The translations under genes were made by a program, and so were the position numbers. The notes beneath the pieces are model-generated. The model was not told the DNA's origin. It ran no database searches and was given only the letters and a program-made list of their open reading frames with translations. This document shows positions 8,727-17,998 of a stretch of DNA of 64,000 nt, piece by piece. Source of the DNA: Verrucomicrobia bacterium IMCC26134 (GTDB lineage Bacteria > Verrucomicrobiota > Verrucomicrobiia > Opitutales > Opitutaceae); assembly GCA_000972765.1 (NCBI GenBank), contig CP011265.1:1612001-1676000 (forward strand), in the 5' to 3' direction. Each line of letters starts with the position of its first letter. Position 1 is the stretch's first letter.

Positions 8727-11700
8727 TCACGCCGCGCCGATCTCGTAAATGTGCTCGAAGAGGGTGGAGCATTTCTTCTCGTAGATTTCCGGGGTGTAGG
8801 CGCGGGGGAGGCCTTCGTCCAAGGTGTCTTTGATGGCCGTGAGCACCGAGGCGCGGGCGCTCGCTTTTTGACGCCAGTCGAGCGTCAGCACGTCTTTCAG
8901 GCGGTCGTGGAGCAATCGGGCCACTTTTTTGACCTCGGCTCGCTCTTCGTCGGTGAGCGCTGGGTCGGGACGGGCGAGTAGATCGAAAATGGTGAGTTCG
9001 TCCTCGGACAGGTTTTCGCGGACGTGACGCTTCTGCTCTTCGCTGAGCGACCGGCTCAGTTTTAACAGCTCCTCGAAAAGCTCTTCGATGCTGCGGCTGC
9101 CGTTGTTGTAGGCCTCGATCAGTTCCTCGAACTTGTCGAGGTAGTCGGCCCGCGTGCGGTTGATGCGGATGAGCTTGTCGAGCTGGGCTCGGATGGCGGC
9201 TTTCAGGACTTCCAGGTCCGTGTTCTTGGTCTTCGATTTTTTGAAGCGCTGGGACAAGGCCTCGAAGTCGATGCGCGACAGGTCGAGCGGCGGCGGGCCT
9301 TCGGCGGCGATTTCTGCGCCGGTGATGGATATGTCCAACAACTCGGCAATCTGACCCATGACGTGGGTGATGTCGGCCGGGTTGGGGTTGAGCTTGGCAC
9401 GGATGGCCTCGGCTATCGCCGCGAGGCAGGACGCACGACCGGTGAACTCCACCGCCGCCGGGTCGGGCTTCACCGCGTTGTAGAGGGTGGTCACGTAGCG
9501 CTCGTGGGCAAAGAACTCGCGCCTCAGCGTATCGGGGGCGATCAGGGCGTTGACTGCATCATCTACTAACTGGAGCCGGTCAAAGCCTCCGGCGGGCAAC
9601 TGCTCGATGGCGGCCAGCGCGACGCCGTGGCCCGCGCAGAAGACGGTGGCGGCTTCGACCGCCCGGCGAAGCTCGGCCACCAGCTCCTGCTTGTCCTTCA
9701 CCGGATTGGTCCCGCCCTTGCCCGCGCCGTAGATGGCGAGCGCTTTTTCCAGCGAGGCGAAGACGTTGGCGTAGTCCACGATGACGCCACTGTGCTTGCC
9801 GGGGAACACCCGGTTGGCCCGCGCGATGGTCTGCATCAGCGTGTGATTCCGCATCGGCTTGTCCAAATACACCGTGGAGCAGCTCGGCGCGTCGAAGCCG
9901 GTCAGCCACATGGCGCAGACGAAGACCAGGCGCAGCGGGTCTTGGGTGTCTTTGAACTTTTCCGCCAGCGGCGGCTGCGAGTCGTTCATCCGCACGCGGT
10001 GGGGCGTGATGTCGAGGCCGAGCTTTTTCATGTGCTCGATCTCGTTTTGGCCGGGCGAGACGATCAGGGCCATGTCCGTGGTCGTGAGCACGTCGAGCCG
10101 CGCCTTGAATTCGGCGAGCTGGGCGAGTTGCTCGTCGCTGCGGTTGCCTTTGATCGAGTCGAGCTTGGCGATGGCTTTCTGGACTCGTGCCTGTTCCTTG
10201 GCCCAATGGGCACGCACCTTGTCGTGCATCTTGAGCGCGGTGGCTTTGTCTATGGAGACGACCATCGCCTTGCCGACAAAACCGCGCCCGAGGAAGTGCC
10301 GCACGATGTCCTGTGCCACCGTCTCTAGCCGGTCGTCGCGGGTGAGGATGTGGTATTGCTTGCTCAGCTCCTTCTCCAGCTTCGCTTCCTGCTCGGGGTC
10401 GAGCGCGGCCTGTTCGATGAGGTCGTAGATGTCGTCGTTGAGGCTGGGGTTTACGAGTTGCAGCTCGGGCGTGCGGTTTTCGTAGAAAAGCGGCACGGTC
10501 GCGCCGTCCTCCACCGATTGCTGGAAATCGTAGATCGAGACGTAGTCGCCAAAAACGTCGCGGGTGCGTTCCTCACCGGCGATGAGGGGCGTGCCGGTGA
10601 AGGCGAGGAAGAGCGCCTTGGGCAGGGCCGCGCGCATGTTGAGCGCAAGGGTGTCGTATTGGCTGCGGTGGGCCTCATCGGTCAGGACAATCACGTCGGA
10701 CCGGTCGCAGAGCAGCTCCGGGGTCTGGAACTTGTGGACAAGGGTGAAGACGTAGCGGTGGTTGCCGCGCAGGAGTTCGCGCAGGTTTGCGCCGCTGGTG
10801 GCGTGGCAGAGGTCTCCCTCGGCGTCGCCGACCGCGCCCACGGTTTTGAAGGTCTTGGCGATTTGGTCGTCCAGCTCCACGCGGTCGGTGACGACGACAA
10901 AGGTCCAGTTGCCCGGCACCTTGCGCAGCATCTTCTGCGCGTAGAAGACCATCGAGAAGCTCTTGCCGCTGCCTTGGGTCTGCCAGAAGACGCCGCCGCG
11001 ACCGTGGCCCTGACGCCGCGCTTCCAGCGAAGCGGTGATGGCGTTGTTTACGCCGATGAACTGATGGTTCTGCCCGAGGATTTTGACGAGACCGGCCTTG
11101 TGTTCCGAAAACAGGGTGAAGTTTTCCACCAGGTCGAGCAGGCGACTTTTGTCGCAGGTGCCGCGCAGCATGACCTCCAAGGAGACGCGGCGGGGTTCGT
11201 CTTCGCGCTCGATGCGCTTCCACTCGAAGAAACGCTCCCAATCGGCGGTGAGTGAACCCACGCGGCTGTCGGTGCCGTTGGAGGCGATGAGGAGAGCGTT
11301 GGTCCAAAATAGCGCGGGTATCTGCTGCTTGTAGTGGGTGAGGTTGTCGTCGAAGGCGGTGCGAGCGGGGACGCCGGGCTTTTTGAGTTCGATGACGACC
11401 AAGGGTAGGCCGTTGACGAAGCCGACGAGGTCGGGGCGGCAGGTGTAGAGCTGGCCGGTGACGCTGAACTGGCTGACGAGAAGGAAATCGTTGTTCGCCG
11501 GGGTTTCCCAATCCACCACGCGCAGGCGCTCGGTCTTTTGGCCGCCGTTATCGCGATCCGGCACCGAGACCTTGATGCCGTCTTTGAGCAGGCTATACAC
11601 CTCGCGGTTGGCCTGCTCCAGCAGCATTGTCGAACGGTCGCGAGTGAGTTCATCCACCGCCGCCGCGATGGCCTCGGGCGGCAGCGCGGGGTTGAGCCGA

Positions 11701-11882
11701 ACCAACGCCGCGCGCAGCCGCACCACCAGCACGACCTCGCCCTTGGTCTCGCGCCCAAGTGTGCCCGCCGCGCCAAAGATTTCCTCCGATGCCGACACCG
11801 TGGCCCAGCCAAGCTCTGCGAACAACCCGATGGCGGGTTGCTCGACGAGTTGGTCTTCGGTGTAGGCGTGGGCGGCGCTCAT
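8727..11882 (-). CDS. hsdR: Type I restriction enzyme R subunit
   Basis: At 1051 residues it has the usual HsdR length. The N-terminal nuclease domain shows the PDDEXK-type core (RPDLVGFVNGLPLVVIELKK). The motor domain has Walker A TQGSGKS, the DEAH-type box LTDEAHRSQYD, motif III FTGTPL and motif VI QTIARANRVFPGK. The C-terminal part is helical and charged, as expected for the region that docks on the methyltransferase. It starts only three bases after the stop of the DUF1016 gene and is last in the operon hsdM-hsdS-DUF1016-hsdR. With HsdM and HsdS it would translocate and cut unmethylated foreign DNA. Confidence 0.97.
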   Translation of the reverse strand: MSAAHAYTEDQLVEQPAIGLFAELGWATVSASEEIFGAAGTLGRETKGEVVLVVRLRAALVRLNPALPPEAIAAAVDELTRDRSTMLLEQANREVYSLLKDGIKVSVPDRDNGGQKTERLRVVDWETPANNDFLLVSQFSVTGQLYTCRPDLVGFVNGLPLVVIELKKPGVPARTAFDDNLTHYKQQIPALFWTNALLIASNGTDSRVGSLTADWERFFEWKRIEREDEPRRVSLEVMLRGTCDKSRLLDLVENFTLFSEHKAGLVKILGQNHQFIGVNNAITASLEARRQGHGRGGVFWQTQGSGKSFSMVFYAQKMLRKVPGNWTFVVVTDRVELDDQIAKTFKTVGAVGDAEGDLCHATSGANLRELLRGNHRYVFTLVHKFQTPELLCDRSDVIVLTDEAHRSQYDTLALNMRAALPKALFLAFTGTPLIAGEERTRDVFGDYVSIYDFQQSVEDGATVPLFYENRTPELQLVNPSLNDDIYDLIEQAALDPEQEAKLEKELSKQYHILTRDDRLETVAQDIVRHFLGRGFVGKAMVVSIDKATALKMHDKVRAHWAKEQARVQKAIAKLDSIKGNRSDEQLAQLAEFKARLDVLTTTDMALIVSPGQNEIEHMKKLGLDITPHRVRMNDSQPPLAEKFKDTQDPLRLVFVCAMWLTGFDAPSCSTVYLDKPMRNHTLMQTIARANRVFPGKHSGVIVDYANVFASLEKALAIYGAGKGGTNPVKDKQELVAELRRAVEAATVFCAGHGVALAAIEQLPAGGFDRLQLVDDAVNALIAPDTLRREFFAHERYVTTLYNAVKPDPAAVEFTGRASCLAAIAEAIRAKLNPNPADITHVMGQIAELLDISITGAEIAAEGPPPLDLSRIDFEALSQRFKKSKTKNTDLEVLKAAIRAQLDKLIRINRTRADYLDKFEELIEAYNNGSRSIEELFEELLKLSRSLSEEQKRHVRENLSEDELTIFDLLARPDPALTDEERAEVKKVARLLHDRLKDVLTLDWRQKASARASVLTAIKDTLDEGLPRAYTPEIYEKKCSTLFEHIYEIGAA

Positions 11883-11885
11883 GAG

Positions 11886-13118
11886 CTATTTCTTTGTAAA
11901 CTCCTTTTCCAGATCCTCCACGCTGGGCACGGCACCCTTCAGCTCCTTGGGCAAGGAATCCACCAACCGGGTTACGTAGCCCGACACGCCGATGGGCTTG
12001 GTCAAATCGCGCAACGCATACTCGGCGATCACCCGATTCTTGCTGCGACACAGAATCAGCCCGATGGACGGCTGGTCGCCCGCCTGCCGGAAACGTTCGT
12101 CCACCGCCGACAGATAAAAATTCATCTTGCCCGCCGCCTCCGGCGTGAAATCGCGCGCCTTGAGGTCGATCACCACGAAGCAGCGCAACTTCAGGTGATA
12201 AAAGAGCAGATCGAGATAAAAATCCTGGTCGCCGACCTCCAGGTGCACCTGCCGCCCCACCAGCGCGAAGCCTGCGCCCAGCTCCAGGAGGAATTTTTCC
12301 ACATGGGTGATCAACGCGTCCTCCACGGCGCGCTCGTTGGCGTCGTCGCGCAGGGTGAGGAAATCGAACAAGTAGGGATCCTTGGTGAGCTGCTGGGCCA
12401 GATCCGACTGGGCCGGGGGCAAGGTCGCCTTGAAATTCGTGACCGCCTTGCCCTGCCGCGTGTGCAGACCGGCTTCGATTTGCAGGGCCAGCACGTTGCG
12501 CGACCAGCCATGCTCGACTGTTTTGGCCGCATACCAGAGCCGGTCGGCGGGTGCAGTGAGCTTATCGAGGAGGGCGAGGTGGTGATACCAGGACAATTGT
12601 GCAAGCGGTGCTTGCACAATTGGCGACATCGCGGCGGAGATTCGTGCAAGGGGCGCTTGCACGATTGCCGGTTTGGATTTTTTAACCTTCCCCAATTGTC
12701 TAACAGGCTGTTGGACAATCTCAGCAGACGTGGTCAGGGAATCTGTCACGGCTTGTGACAGATTTGTATCGGCCAATTGTGCACCAGCCTGCTGCACAAT
12801 TACCGTCTCCGGCCACGCCCCGGCGAATGTGCGCATGTATTTCAGGTTGCGCGGCGAAAAACCCTGCTGACCGGGAAACTCGGTTTGGAGGTCGGCGGAA
12901 AGCCGGTCGATCACCTTGGCGCCCCAACCCTCCCGCTTCTGCCGGTCGAGAATCAACCGCCCGATGTCCCAATACAGCGCGAGCAATTCCCGGTTGGCGG
13001 CCAACCCAGCCTTGATCCGCGCCGACTGCACCCGTGCCTTGATGTCCGCCAGCAACGGCGCGTAGTCCGACGGCACCGCGGCGGTGGACTTGGCTGGTTT
13101 TGCAGGGCGTTTCTTCAT
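11886..13118 (-). CDS. DUF1016 / PDDEXK nuclease (YhcG-type) with palindrome-coded repeats
   Basis: This 410-residue protein has the two-part DUF1016 layout. The N-terminal domain (about 18-105) contains LYWDIGRLI, GWGAKVIDRLSADLQ and FSPRNLKYMRTFA. The C-terminal PDDEXK domain contains HVEKFLLELGAGFALVGRQ, then DFYLDLLFYHLKLRCFVVIDLKA and IGLILCRSKNRVIAEYAL. Between them (about 107-175) is a linker with five nine-residue repeats of the form IVQxxxxQL, and at DNA level each repeat is a hairpin palindrome. The native junction is probably the last copy, which runs into WYHHLALLDKL. It sits between hsdS and hsdR with 3-base gaps, so it is very likely co-expressed with the type I system. Its target is unknown. 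Confidence 0.9.
   Translation of the reverse strand: MKKRPAKPAKSTAAVPSDYAPLLADIKARVQSARIKAGLAANRELLALYWDIGRLILDRQKREGWGAKVIDRLSADLQTEFPGQQGFSPRNLKYMRTFAGAWPETVIVQQAGAQLADTNLSQAVTDSLTTSAEIVQQPVRQLGKVKKSKPAIVQAPLARISAAMSPIVQAPLAQLSWYHHLALLDKLTAPADRLWYAAKTVEHGWSRNVLALQIEAGLHTRQGKAVTNFKATLPPAQSDLAQQLTKDPYLFDFLTLRDDANERAVEDALITHVEKFLLELGAGFALVGRQVHLEVGDQDFYLDLLFYHLKLRCFVVIDLKARDFTPEAAGKMNFYLSAVDERFRQAGDQPSIGLILCRSKNRVIAEYALRDLTKPIGVSGYVTRLVDSLPKELKGAVPSVEDLEKEFTKK
12594..12801. repeat. Five consecutive palindromes inside the DUF1016 coding region
   Basis: The hairpins are: 12594-12622 (13-bp perfect stem CAATTGTGCAAGC, loop GGT), 12642-12664 (9-bp stem TCGTGCAAG), 12695-12719 (12-bp stem with one T/G mismatch around AACAGGCTGTT), 12740-12764 (10-bp perfect stem AATCTGTCAC) and 12775-12801 (9-bp perfect stem AATTGTGCA). 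On the minus strand all are read in the same phase, and each encodes one IVQxxxxQL-like nonapeptide (107-115, 120-128, 134-142, 152-160, 167-175). Confidence 0.9.
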
Positions 13119-13121
13119 GGC

Positions 13122-14348
13122 TCAATTCGTTTTGAGTTCCACCTGCCCCGACAGCAGGCGCGGCAGCAGCAGGTCGCGGGTTTGGCGGAGGTTTTGGATT
13201 TTCTGAATGTGCACCATCGCCGTTGATCGCATCGGACGGACCAATTCACCGAAACGCCTCTGGATGTCAGCTGGTGGCTCCACCAACTCCACGTTGGCGA
13301 TGGCGGTTCGACTTAATTCCGTCTGTCCAGTGGCCCCAACGCCGAGGCGCTCGAAAGTCTCTTGATGGCCGAGCAATGAGCAGCCGAAAAAGTCCAGATC
13401 AGCCTCTTTGTTGGGGCGCGCAATTGTGACGTGTGTATCCACCGTGCAGCGTTCCAATGTTTGATACACCTGCGCTACGCGGCCCAACGTGCCTACGCCG
13501 GTTGAATTGATGAGCACATCACCGAATCGAACCTGTTTATCCGGGGGTATGGCCTTTGTTTGTCGGCGTGCAGGCTCAGAGTTGAGGCGCTGGTCACGTA
13601 TGCACTTCTGGTTAAGCACCATTGAATCGCCGTTTTCGTCGTAGCTCGGGGAAAGCCCACGATTCAGATAAGCGGTCAATTCGCCGAGCTTCTTCACCTC
13701 CCAGCCTTGGGGGATGGGGCCGAGGGGGGAATCGACGCGGGGGACGGATTCGTGGCCGGGGTAGCGGAAGTGGACGAACCAATCGCGGTAGAGGGCGCGG
13801 GCCATCGACTCCAAGATGCGGATGCGCCGCTGACTGTTCTCCATCAGCTCGTCGTAGGCCGACAGAATGCCCGCGATCCGGCGTTGTTCTGGCAAAGCAG
13901 GTATCGCGATGCGAAATTGCCGAATTAACTCCTGATTAAGGTTTTGCTGTGCTGCTCCCTGTGCTTGGACCGTCAGATCACCTCGCGTTTGCAGGAGACT
14001 ATAAAAGACAAACCGCCAATCTGCTTTATGCTCATCAACACACAGACCGCAGATGGCTTGGTTTACAGTTGCTGGTTTTCGTAGCCACCCTAGCTGCCCG
14101 ACATTTGCCCCATACATCGCTACAAGAACAGTATTTGACGGGAAATATTTTGCAGCTGATCCAGCGAGACCCGTGTCAGTGATCTTTTCCTCTGTATCCT
14201 TAATTGATCCGTCGAGAAGTTCCTTGGACTTGACCCATAAGTGCCCATCGCTGCCGCTTGAAAAGTAATCTGCTCGATTACGTGAAGGCGTCCCCCCGCT
14301 AGAAATTCGGCTACAGATAGATTCGAGAGTCACAGAATCCATCGTCAC
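13122..14348 (-). CDS. hsdS: Type I restriction-modification specificity subunit
   Basis: The 408-residue protein has two target-recognition domains, each followed by a conserved helix. The first half ends with [40 protein letters not shown], and the second with the equivalent [25 protein letters not shown]. These helices set the spacer of the bipartite DNA target. The start overlaps the hsdM stop by four bases (ATGA), so the two are translationally coupled. The recognition sequence cannot be predicted by eye. Confidence 0.95.
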   Translation of the reverse strand: MTMDSVTLESICSRISSGGTPSRNRADYFSSGSDGHLWVKSKELLDGSIKDTEEKITDTGLAGSAAKYFPSNTVLVAMYGANVGQLGWLRKPATVNQAICGLCVDEHKADWRFVFYSLLQTRGDLTVQAQGAAQQNLNQELIRQFRIAIPALPEQRRIAGILSAYDELMENSQRRIRILESMARALYRDWFVHFRYPGHESVPRVDSPLGPIPQGWEVKKLGELTAYLNRGLSPSYDENGDSMVLNQKCIRDQRLNSEPARRQTKAIPPDKQVRFGDVLINSTGVGTLGRVAQVYQTLERCTVDTHVTIARPNKEADLDFFGCSLLGHQETFERLGVGATGQTELSRTAIANVELVEPPADIQRRFGELVRPMRSTAMVHIQKIQNLRQTRDLLLPRLLSGQVELKTN

Positions 14349-16027
14349 GCCTCCAGAATAGCCGCCACGTTGCCAGCGATGGTTTGTTCGAGGGCGCGGG
14401 CCTGTTTGTTCAGGGTTTCGAGTTCCTCGTTCAGGGTTTCGAGCTGGGTCTTAAAATCCTCGTCGCTCACCGCTTCGCCGGGGGCCACGCCGACGTAGCG
14501 GCCGGGGTTGAGCGACCAGCCTTGCGCGGCGATTTCGGCGAGGGTGGCGGCGCGACACAGGCCGGGCACGTCGGCAAACTTGGGTTTCTTGCCGAAGACT
14601 TCTTCGAGCTTCGCACCGGCTTCGTCGCCGCCGAGGGTGGTGTCGGGAGCTTCGCCGCGATAGAGGCGGACGAGGTTGGCGATGAAGCCGATCTGCGCGG
14701 GCGTCCATTCGCGGTGGGCGCGGTCCACCTGCCGATAGATATGGCGGGCGTCTATAAACAGAACCGTGTTGGCACGGTCCTGTTTACCCTCATCCCCGTC
14801 CCTTCTCCCAGTGGGAGAAGGGTGGCCGGCAGGCCGGGTTGAGGGTGGCGGAAGCGACGCTTTCGCCTTGTCGAAGAACCAGAGGGTGCAGGGGAGGGTG
14901 ACGGTATAAAACAGGTTTGGGCCGACGGCCACCATCACGTCCACGACGCGGCTCTCGATGAGTTTTTGCCGGATGTCCTGCTCGGAGGCGCGGGCGTCGG
15001 ATGCGGAGTTGGCCATCACGAACCCGGCGCGACCGGTGGCATTGAGCGCGGAGGCGAAGAGCTGAATCCAGAGGTAGTTGGCGTTGTCGGTGCGGGGCAG
15101 GCCGTGGGGGAAGCGGCGACCGGGGCCGACGGCGTCGGCGAGGCGTTCTTTGTCCACCGCGTTTACGTTGAAGGGCGGGTTGGCGAGGACGAAGTCGAAG
15201 CGGCCGGTGGCGGCGTGCGGGTCGTCGTAGTAGCTGATGGCCTGCTTGATGTCGCCCTCCAGCCCGTGGACCGCGAGATTCATGCGGCAGAGGTCGCCGG
15301 TGGCGCGTTCCTTTTCCTGTCCGTAGATGGCGAGTTCCTTGGCCGGGTTTTTCTGGTGCTCGGAGACGAAGCGGGCCGACTGCACAAACATGCCGCCGGA
15401 GCCGCAGGCGGGATCGAGGATGCGCCCGTGGTAGGGCTCGATGACTTCGGTGAGCAGGCGGACGATGCTGAACGGGGTGTAGAACTCGCCGCCGCCCTGG
15501 CCCTCGGTCATCGCGAATTCGGCAAGGAAGTATTCATAGACGCGCCCAAAGGTGTCGTAGTCGGCCGAGATGGGGATCTCGGACATCTTTTTGAGGAGCT
15601 GCTTGAGGAGGGTGCCGCCGAAGATGGTGTAAGTCTTGGGGAGGACACCGGCGAGCTGGGGGTTCTGCTGCTCGATGGCGCGCATGGCGTCGTTGACCTT
15701 GGCACCGACGTTGGCGGCCTCGGGCAGGTGGAGCAGGTGGTCGAAGCGGGCCTCGGCGGGCAGGTAGAGCATGCCCTCGGCGTGATAGGCGGCGGGATCG
15801 TCCACGCGGGAGCCGCGACGGGAGGAGGTGGAGGCGGCTTCGAGCTTGGCGCGCTGGAGGGCAAAGCGGGCCTCGGCGAAGCGGAGGAAAATGAGGCCGA
15901 GGACGGGCGCGGAGTATTCGGCGGCCTTCAGTCCGGAGTTGGCGCGGAGCTGGTCGGCAGCCGCCCAAAGTTGCTTTTCAAGGGTGGCGGAGGCGGTGTC
16001 TTTCTCCGAGGGGGCGATCCATTGCAT
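14345..16027 (-). CDS. hsdM: Type I restriction-modification methyltransferase subunit, with in-frame repeat insertion
   Basis: The 560-residue protein contains the N-terminal helical HsdM domain and the N6-adenine methyltransferase motifs: I in [10 protein letters not shown] and IV NPPF in [16 protein letters not shown]. It is the first gene of the operon. Around residues 394-414 the conserved path from LWFFDKAK to [17 protein letters not shown] is broken by a Pro/Gly/Arg-rich insert ([15 protein letters not shown] and onward). The DNA of the insert is a nested inverted repeat at 14786-14846. The reading frame is intact, so the subunit is probably active with an extra surface loop. Confidence 0.95.
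   Translation of the reverse strand: MQWIAPSEKDTASATLEKQLWAAADQLRANSGLKAAEYSAPVLGLIFLRFAEARFALQRAKLEAASTSSRRGSRVDDPAAYHAEGMLYLPAEARFDHLLHLPEAANVGAKVNDAMRAIEQQNPQLAGVLPKTYTIFGGTLLKQLLKKMSEIPISADYDTFGRVYEYFLAEFAMTEGQGGGEFYTPFSIVRLLTEVIEPYHGRILDPACGSGGMFVQSARFVSEHQKNPAKELAIYGQEKERATGDLCRMNLAVHGLEGDIKQAISYYDDPHAATGRFDFVLANPPFNVNAVDKERLADAVGPGRRFPHGLPRTDNANYLWIQLFASALNATGRAGFVMANSASDARASEQDIRQKLIESRVVDVMVAVGPNLFYTVTLPCTLWFFDKAKASLPPPSTRPAGHPSPTGRRDGDEGKQDRANTVLFIDARHIYRQVDRAHREWTPAQIGFIANLVRLYRGEAPDTTLGGDEAGAKLEEVFGKKPKFADVPGLCRAATLAEIAAQGWSLNPGRYVGVAPGEAVSDEDFKTQLETLNEELETLNKQARALEQTIAGNVAAILEA
14786..14846. repeat. Nested inverted repeat inserted in frame in hsdM
   Basis: The inner stem CCCTTCTCCC / GGGAGAAGGG (14800-14809 with 14813-14822, loop AGT) is enclosed by an outer stem ACCCTCA / TGAGGGT (14786-14792 with 14840-14846). 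The sequence resembles the dispersed CCCTCA..CCCTTCTCCC palindromes that are common between genes in several bacterial phyla. Here it lies inside a gene and keeps the frame. Confidence 0.85.
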
Positions 16028-16065
16028 GCGCTGGTGAAAGTTTCGTAAGGCATCGACCGGTGCAA

Positions 16066-16120
16066 GGATGCAGTGAGGGTGAGGGGCGTTTTACCTCATA
16101 ATGAGGGCGTCACTGCATCC
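16066..16120. promoter_or_regulatory. Inverted repeat in the promoter region of the R-M operon
   Basis: GGATGCAGTGA (16066-16076) and TCACTGCATCC (16110-16120) are perfect 11-base inverted copies that enclose a second palindrome CCTCATAATGAGG (16094-16106). The site lies 39-93 bases upstream of the hsdM start and also upstream of the divergent YacP-like gene. It could be an operator for the R-M operon or the edge of a small inserted element. No controller gene is visible next to it. Confidence 0.5.
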
Positions 16121-16178
16121 GGCGTTGCAGACGGTATGGCGGGTGTGCGAACTATCGTAGAGATTCTATTCCTCACGC

Positions 16179-16661
16179 ATGTCTGCGATCACTCATTTAA
16201 TCGTCGACGGTTCCAACGTCCTGCAGGCATGGCCTGATACCCGCGCCATGGCCAGGACCGACCGCGAGGCGGCGCGCACGCTTCTCATACGGCGCTTGGC
16301 TGGACTGCACGATGGCGCCGGTTGGCGGATCACGGTGGTATTCGACGGACGCGGTGATGCGTTGCAGTTCGAACCGGTTGGAGGGGCCTCGGACTTCGCG
16401 TGCATCTATACTCCTTCCGGCACCACGGCGGATGATATCATCGAACAATTGGTGGCCAAGTCGGCTGACCCGGCGGCTTGCCTGGTGGCAACTGCGGATA
16501 TGGCGGAACGCGCTACGGTGGAGGCGGCTGGCGCGGACGGGTGCTCCCCGGGGGAACTTCTCCGACGTATCGAGGCACAGCAGAGCCGTGACGGACGCGC
16601 AATGGCGCGGCGCGGCAGCGTAACCGAGCGGGTTTGGAGGGAGAAGGGAGGCCTGTCGTGA
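16179..16661 (+). CDS. NYN-domain protein, YacP/Rae1-like putative ribonuclease
   Basis: The 160-residue protein opens with HLIVDGSNVLQAW, the aspartate-containing first strand of the NYN (PIN-like) fold, and continues with ITVVFDGRGDA and CIYTPSGTTADDIIEQLV, typical of the YacP family. The later VATADMAERATVEAAGA matches the strand with the third acidic residue. YacP (Rae1) of Bacillus is a ribosome-associated endoribonuclease, and here the same activity is inferred. The gene overlaps the next one by four bases (GTGA). Confidence 0.82.
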   Translation: MSAITHLIVDGSNVLQAWPDTRAMARTDREAARTLLIRRLAGLHDGAGWRITVVFDGRGDALQFEPVGGASDFACIYTPSGTTADDIIEQLVAKSADPAACLVATADMAERATVEAAGADGCSPGELLRRIEAQQSRDGRAMARRGSVTERVWREKGGLS

Positions 16662-17917
16662 AGCAGTCAAAATCACGAACAGCTGACGGCGTGGACGTGA
16701 CGGATGCGGTCGCCGAGCTCACCGGACTGCATGGGGCGTTTGCCTTCCCTGAGCGGCTGCTTCAGCAAATCTGGCTTCGCGGCGAGTTTGATACCACGGC
16801 TTTGCGCCTGCGGGATGGACGCAGGTTGCGTTTGATAAAACGGGGGCGTTGGAACCGTCTCGCCGGACCGGATTTCATGGACGCTGAATTTGTGATCGAG
16901 CCCAAGGGAGGAGCGGCGGCCGAGACGGTCCGTGGCGATGTTGAGGTGCATCTCCGGGCGCAGGATTGGGACATGCACGGTCACGCTCGTGATCCGGCTT
17001 ACGCTAAGGTGCGTTTGCATGTGGTGTTGTTTCCTGCTCCGAGAAAGTTCACGGACGGAGTGGCCGGGGCACAGATTCCGATTTTGGAGCTGTTGCCCTT
17101 GTTGGAAAAAGACATCGAGGCCTATGCCGAGGAGGCGGCGGTGGAGGGGATCGCGGGCCGACCCTTCAGCCAGCTTCGCTCGGCGCTGGCGGAGGTGTCA
17201 GTGGATAAACTCGCGGAAGCAGTGGCATACCATGCGGAACTTCGCTGGCGGGCGAAAGTGCGTCTAGCACAGCGTCGCATCGAGTTATCGGGCTGGGAAG
17301 CTGCCTGTCATCAGGCGGCGCTCGAGGTGCTGGGTTACAGACCCAATCGTGATCCTATGCTGGCGGTGGCGGAGGCTTTTCCTATCGGGCTTTGGCGCAA
17401 GGCGGGCTTAAGTCTGGTCGATGAGGCGTGGAGCACGCAGGCGGAGAACTGGCGTCATGCCGGGGTGCGCCCAGCAAATTTACCCCGGCTTCGACTGGCC
17501 CAATACGGGCGGTGGGTGGCGGCGCGACCTGATTGGCCTGAGCGTTTGCTTGGTCTTGGCGCGGCGCTCAAGGAGCGCATGTCGGTTACGGTGCGCCGCA
17601 CGGCAGTGCGGGAATGGATTGTAAGTGAAGTGTGCGACGGTGAGCTGGCGGGAACCCGTTTCGACACCTGGTGGTGTGATGCGGCGCTGCCATTATTAGC
17701 GGCAACGCTTGTTTCCAATGGCGACGGTCAGGCGGATGAGCGCACGGGTTTGCAGTCCTGCTGGCAGGGCTGGATCATCGGTGACGCGCCGGCCGAGTTG
17801 GTGCGTCTGGCGAGGGAGTTTGGCGTCGGAACGGGATCGAGGACCGTTGGCGGAACACTTCGTCAAGGCGACCTTCAGGGCCTCTTGGGCTGGCTGGCGA
17901 CACTTGCCAAAAGTTAA
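16658..17917 (+). CDS. DUF2851 family protein
   Basis: I chose the GTG at 16658. It overlaps the YacP-like stop, and GGGAG/GGAGG purine-rich stretches lie upstream at a good distance. A TTG at 16634 would add eight residues. The 419-residue protein has the family core LLQQIWLRGEF, then GRWNRLAGPDFMDAEFVI and GDVEVHLRAQDWDMHGH near residue 100, and ends with the CDGELAGTRFDTWWCDAALPLLAATL stretch. The family is widespread in Bacteroidota and Verrucomicrobiota and has no known function. A nuclease-like role has been guessed from its conserved D/E-E-H residues but I cannot support it. Coupling to a putative RNase is the only contextual clue. Confidence 0.8.
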   Translation: MKQSKSRTADGVDVTDAVAELTGLHGAFAFPERLLQQIWLRGEFDTTALRLRDGRRLRLIKRGRWNRLAGPDFMDAEFVIEPKGGAAAETVRGDVEVHLRAQDWDMHGHARDPAYAKVRLHVVLFPAPRKFTDGVAGAQIPILELLPLLEKDIEAYAEEAAVEGIAGRPFSQLRSALAEVSVDKLAEAVAYHAELRWRAKVRLAQRRIELSGWEAACHQAALEVLGYRPNRDPMLAVAEAFPIGLWRKAGLSLVDEAWSTQAENWRHAGVRPANLPRLRLAQYGRWVAARPDWPERLLGLGAALKERMSVTVRRTAVREWIVSEVCDGELAGTRFDTWWCDAALPLLAATLVSNGDGQADERTGLQSCWQGWIIGDAPAELVRLAREFGVGTGSRTVGGTLRQGDLQGLLGWLATLAKS

Positions 17918-17998
17918 GAAAAGGCTGGGTGCGGGTTTGGCTCGTCACTGCGCCTCACGCTCGCCAAAGGCCATCCTGTCGTTTTGCCTTCATATTCC

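Noticed and set aside
11538-12758. Open frame of 406 codons on the plus strand
   Set aside because: It crosses the hsdR/DUF1016 junction on the opposite strand and has His/Gln-rich composition with no domain.
8727-16027. Full integrative element with integrase
   Set aside because: The restriction operon lies next to a tRNA gene, but no integrase, excisionase or second attachment copy is visible, so I describe only a candidate insertion site.
14966-16048. Open frame of 360 codons on the plus strand
   Set aside because: It is the antisense shadow of hsdM, with Gly/Val-rich composition and no family features.
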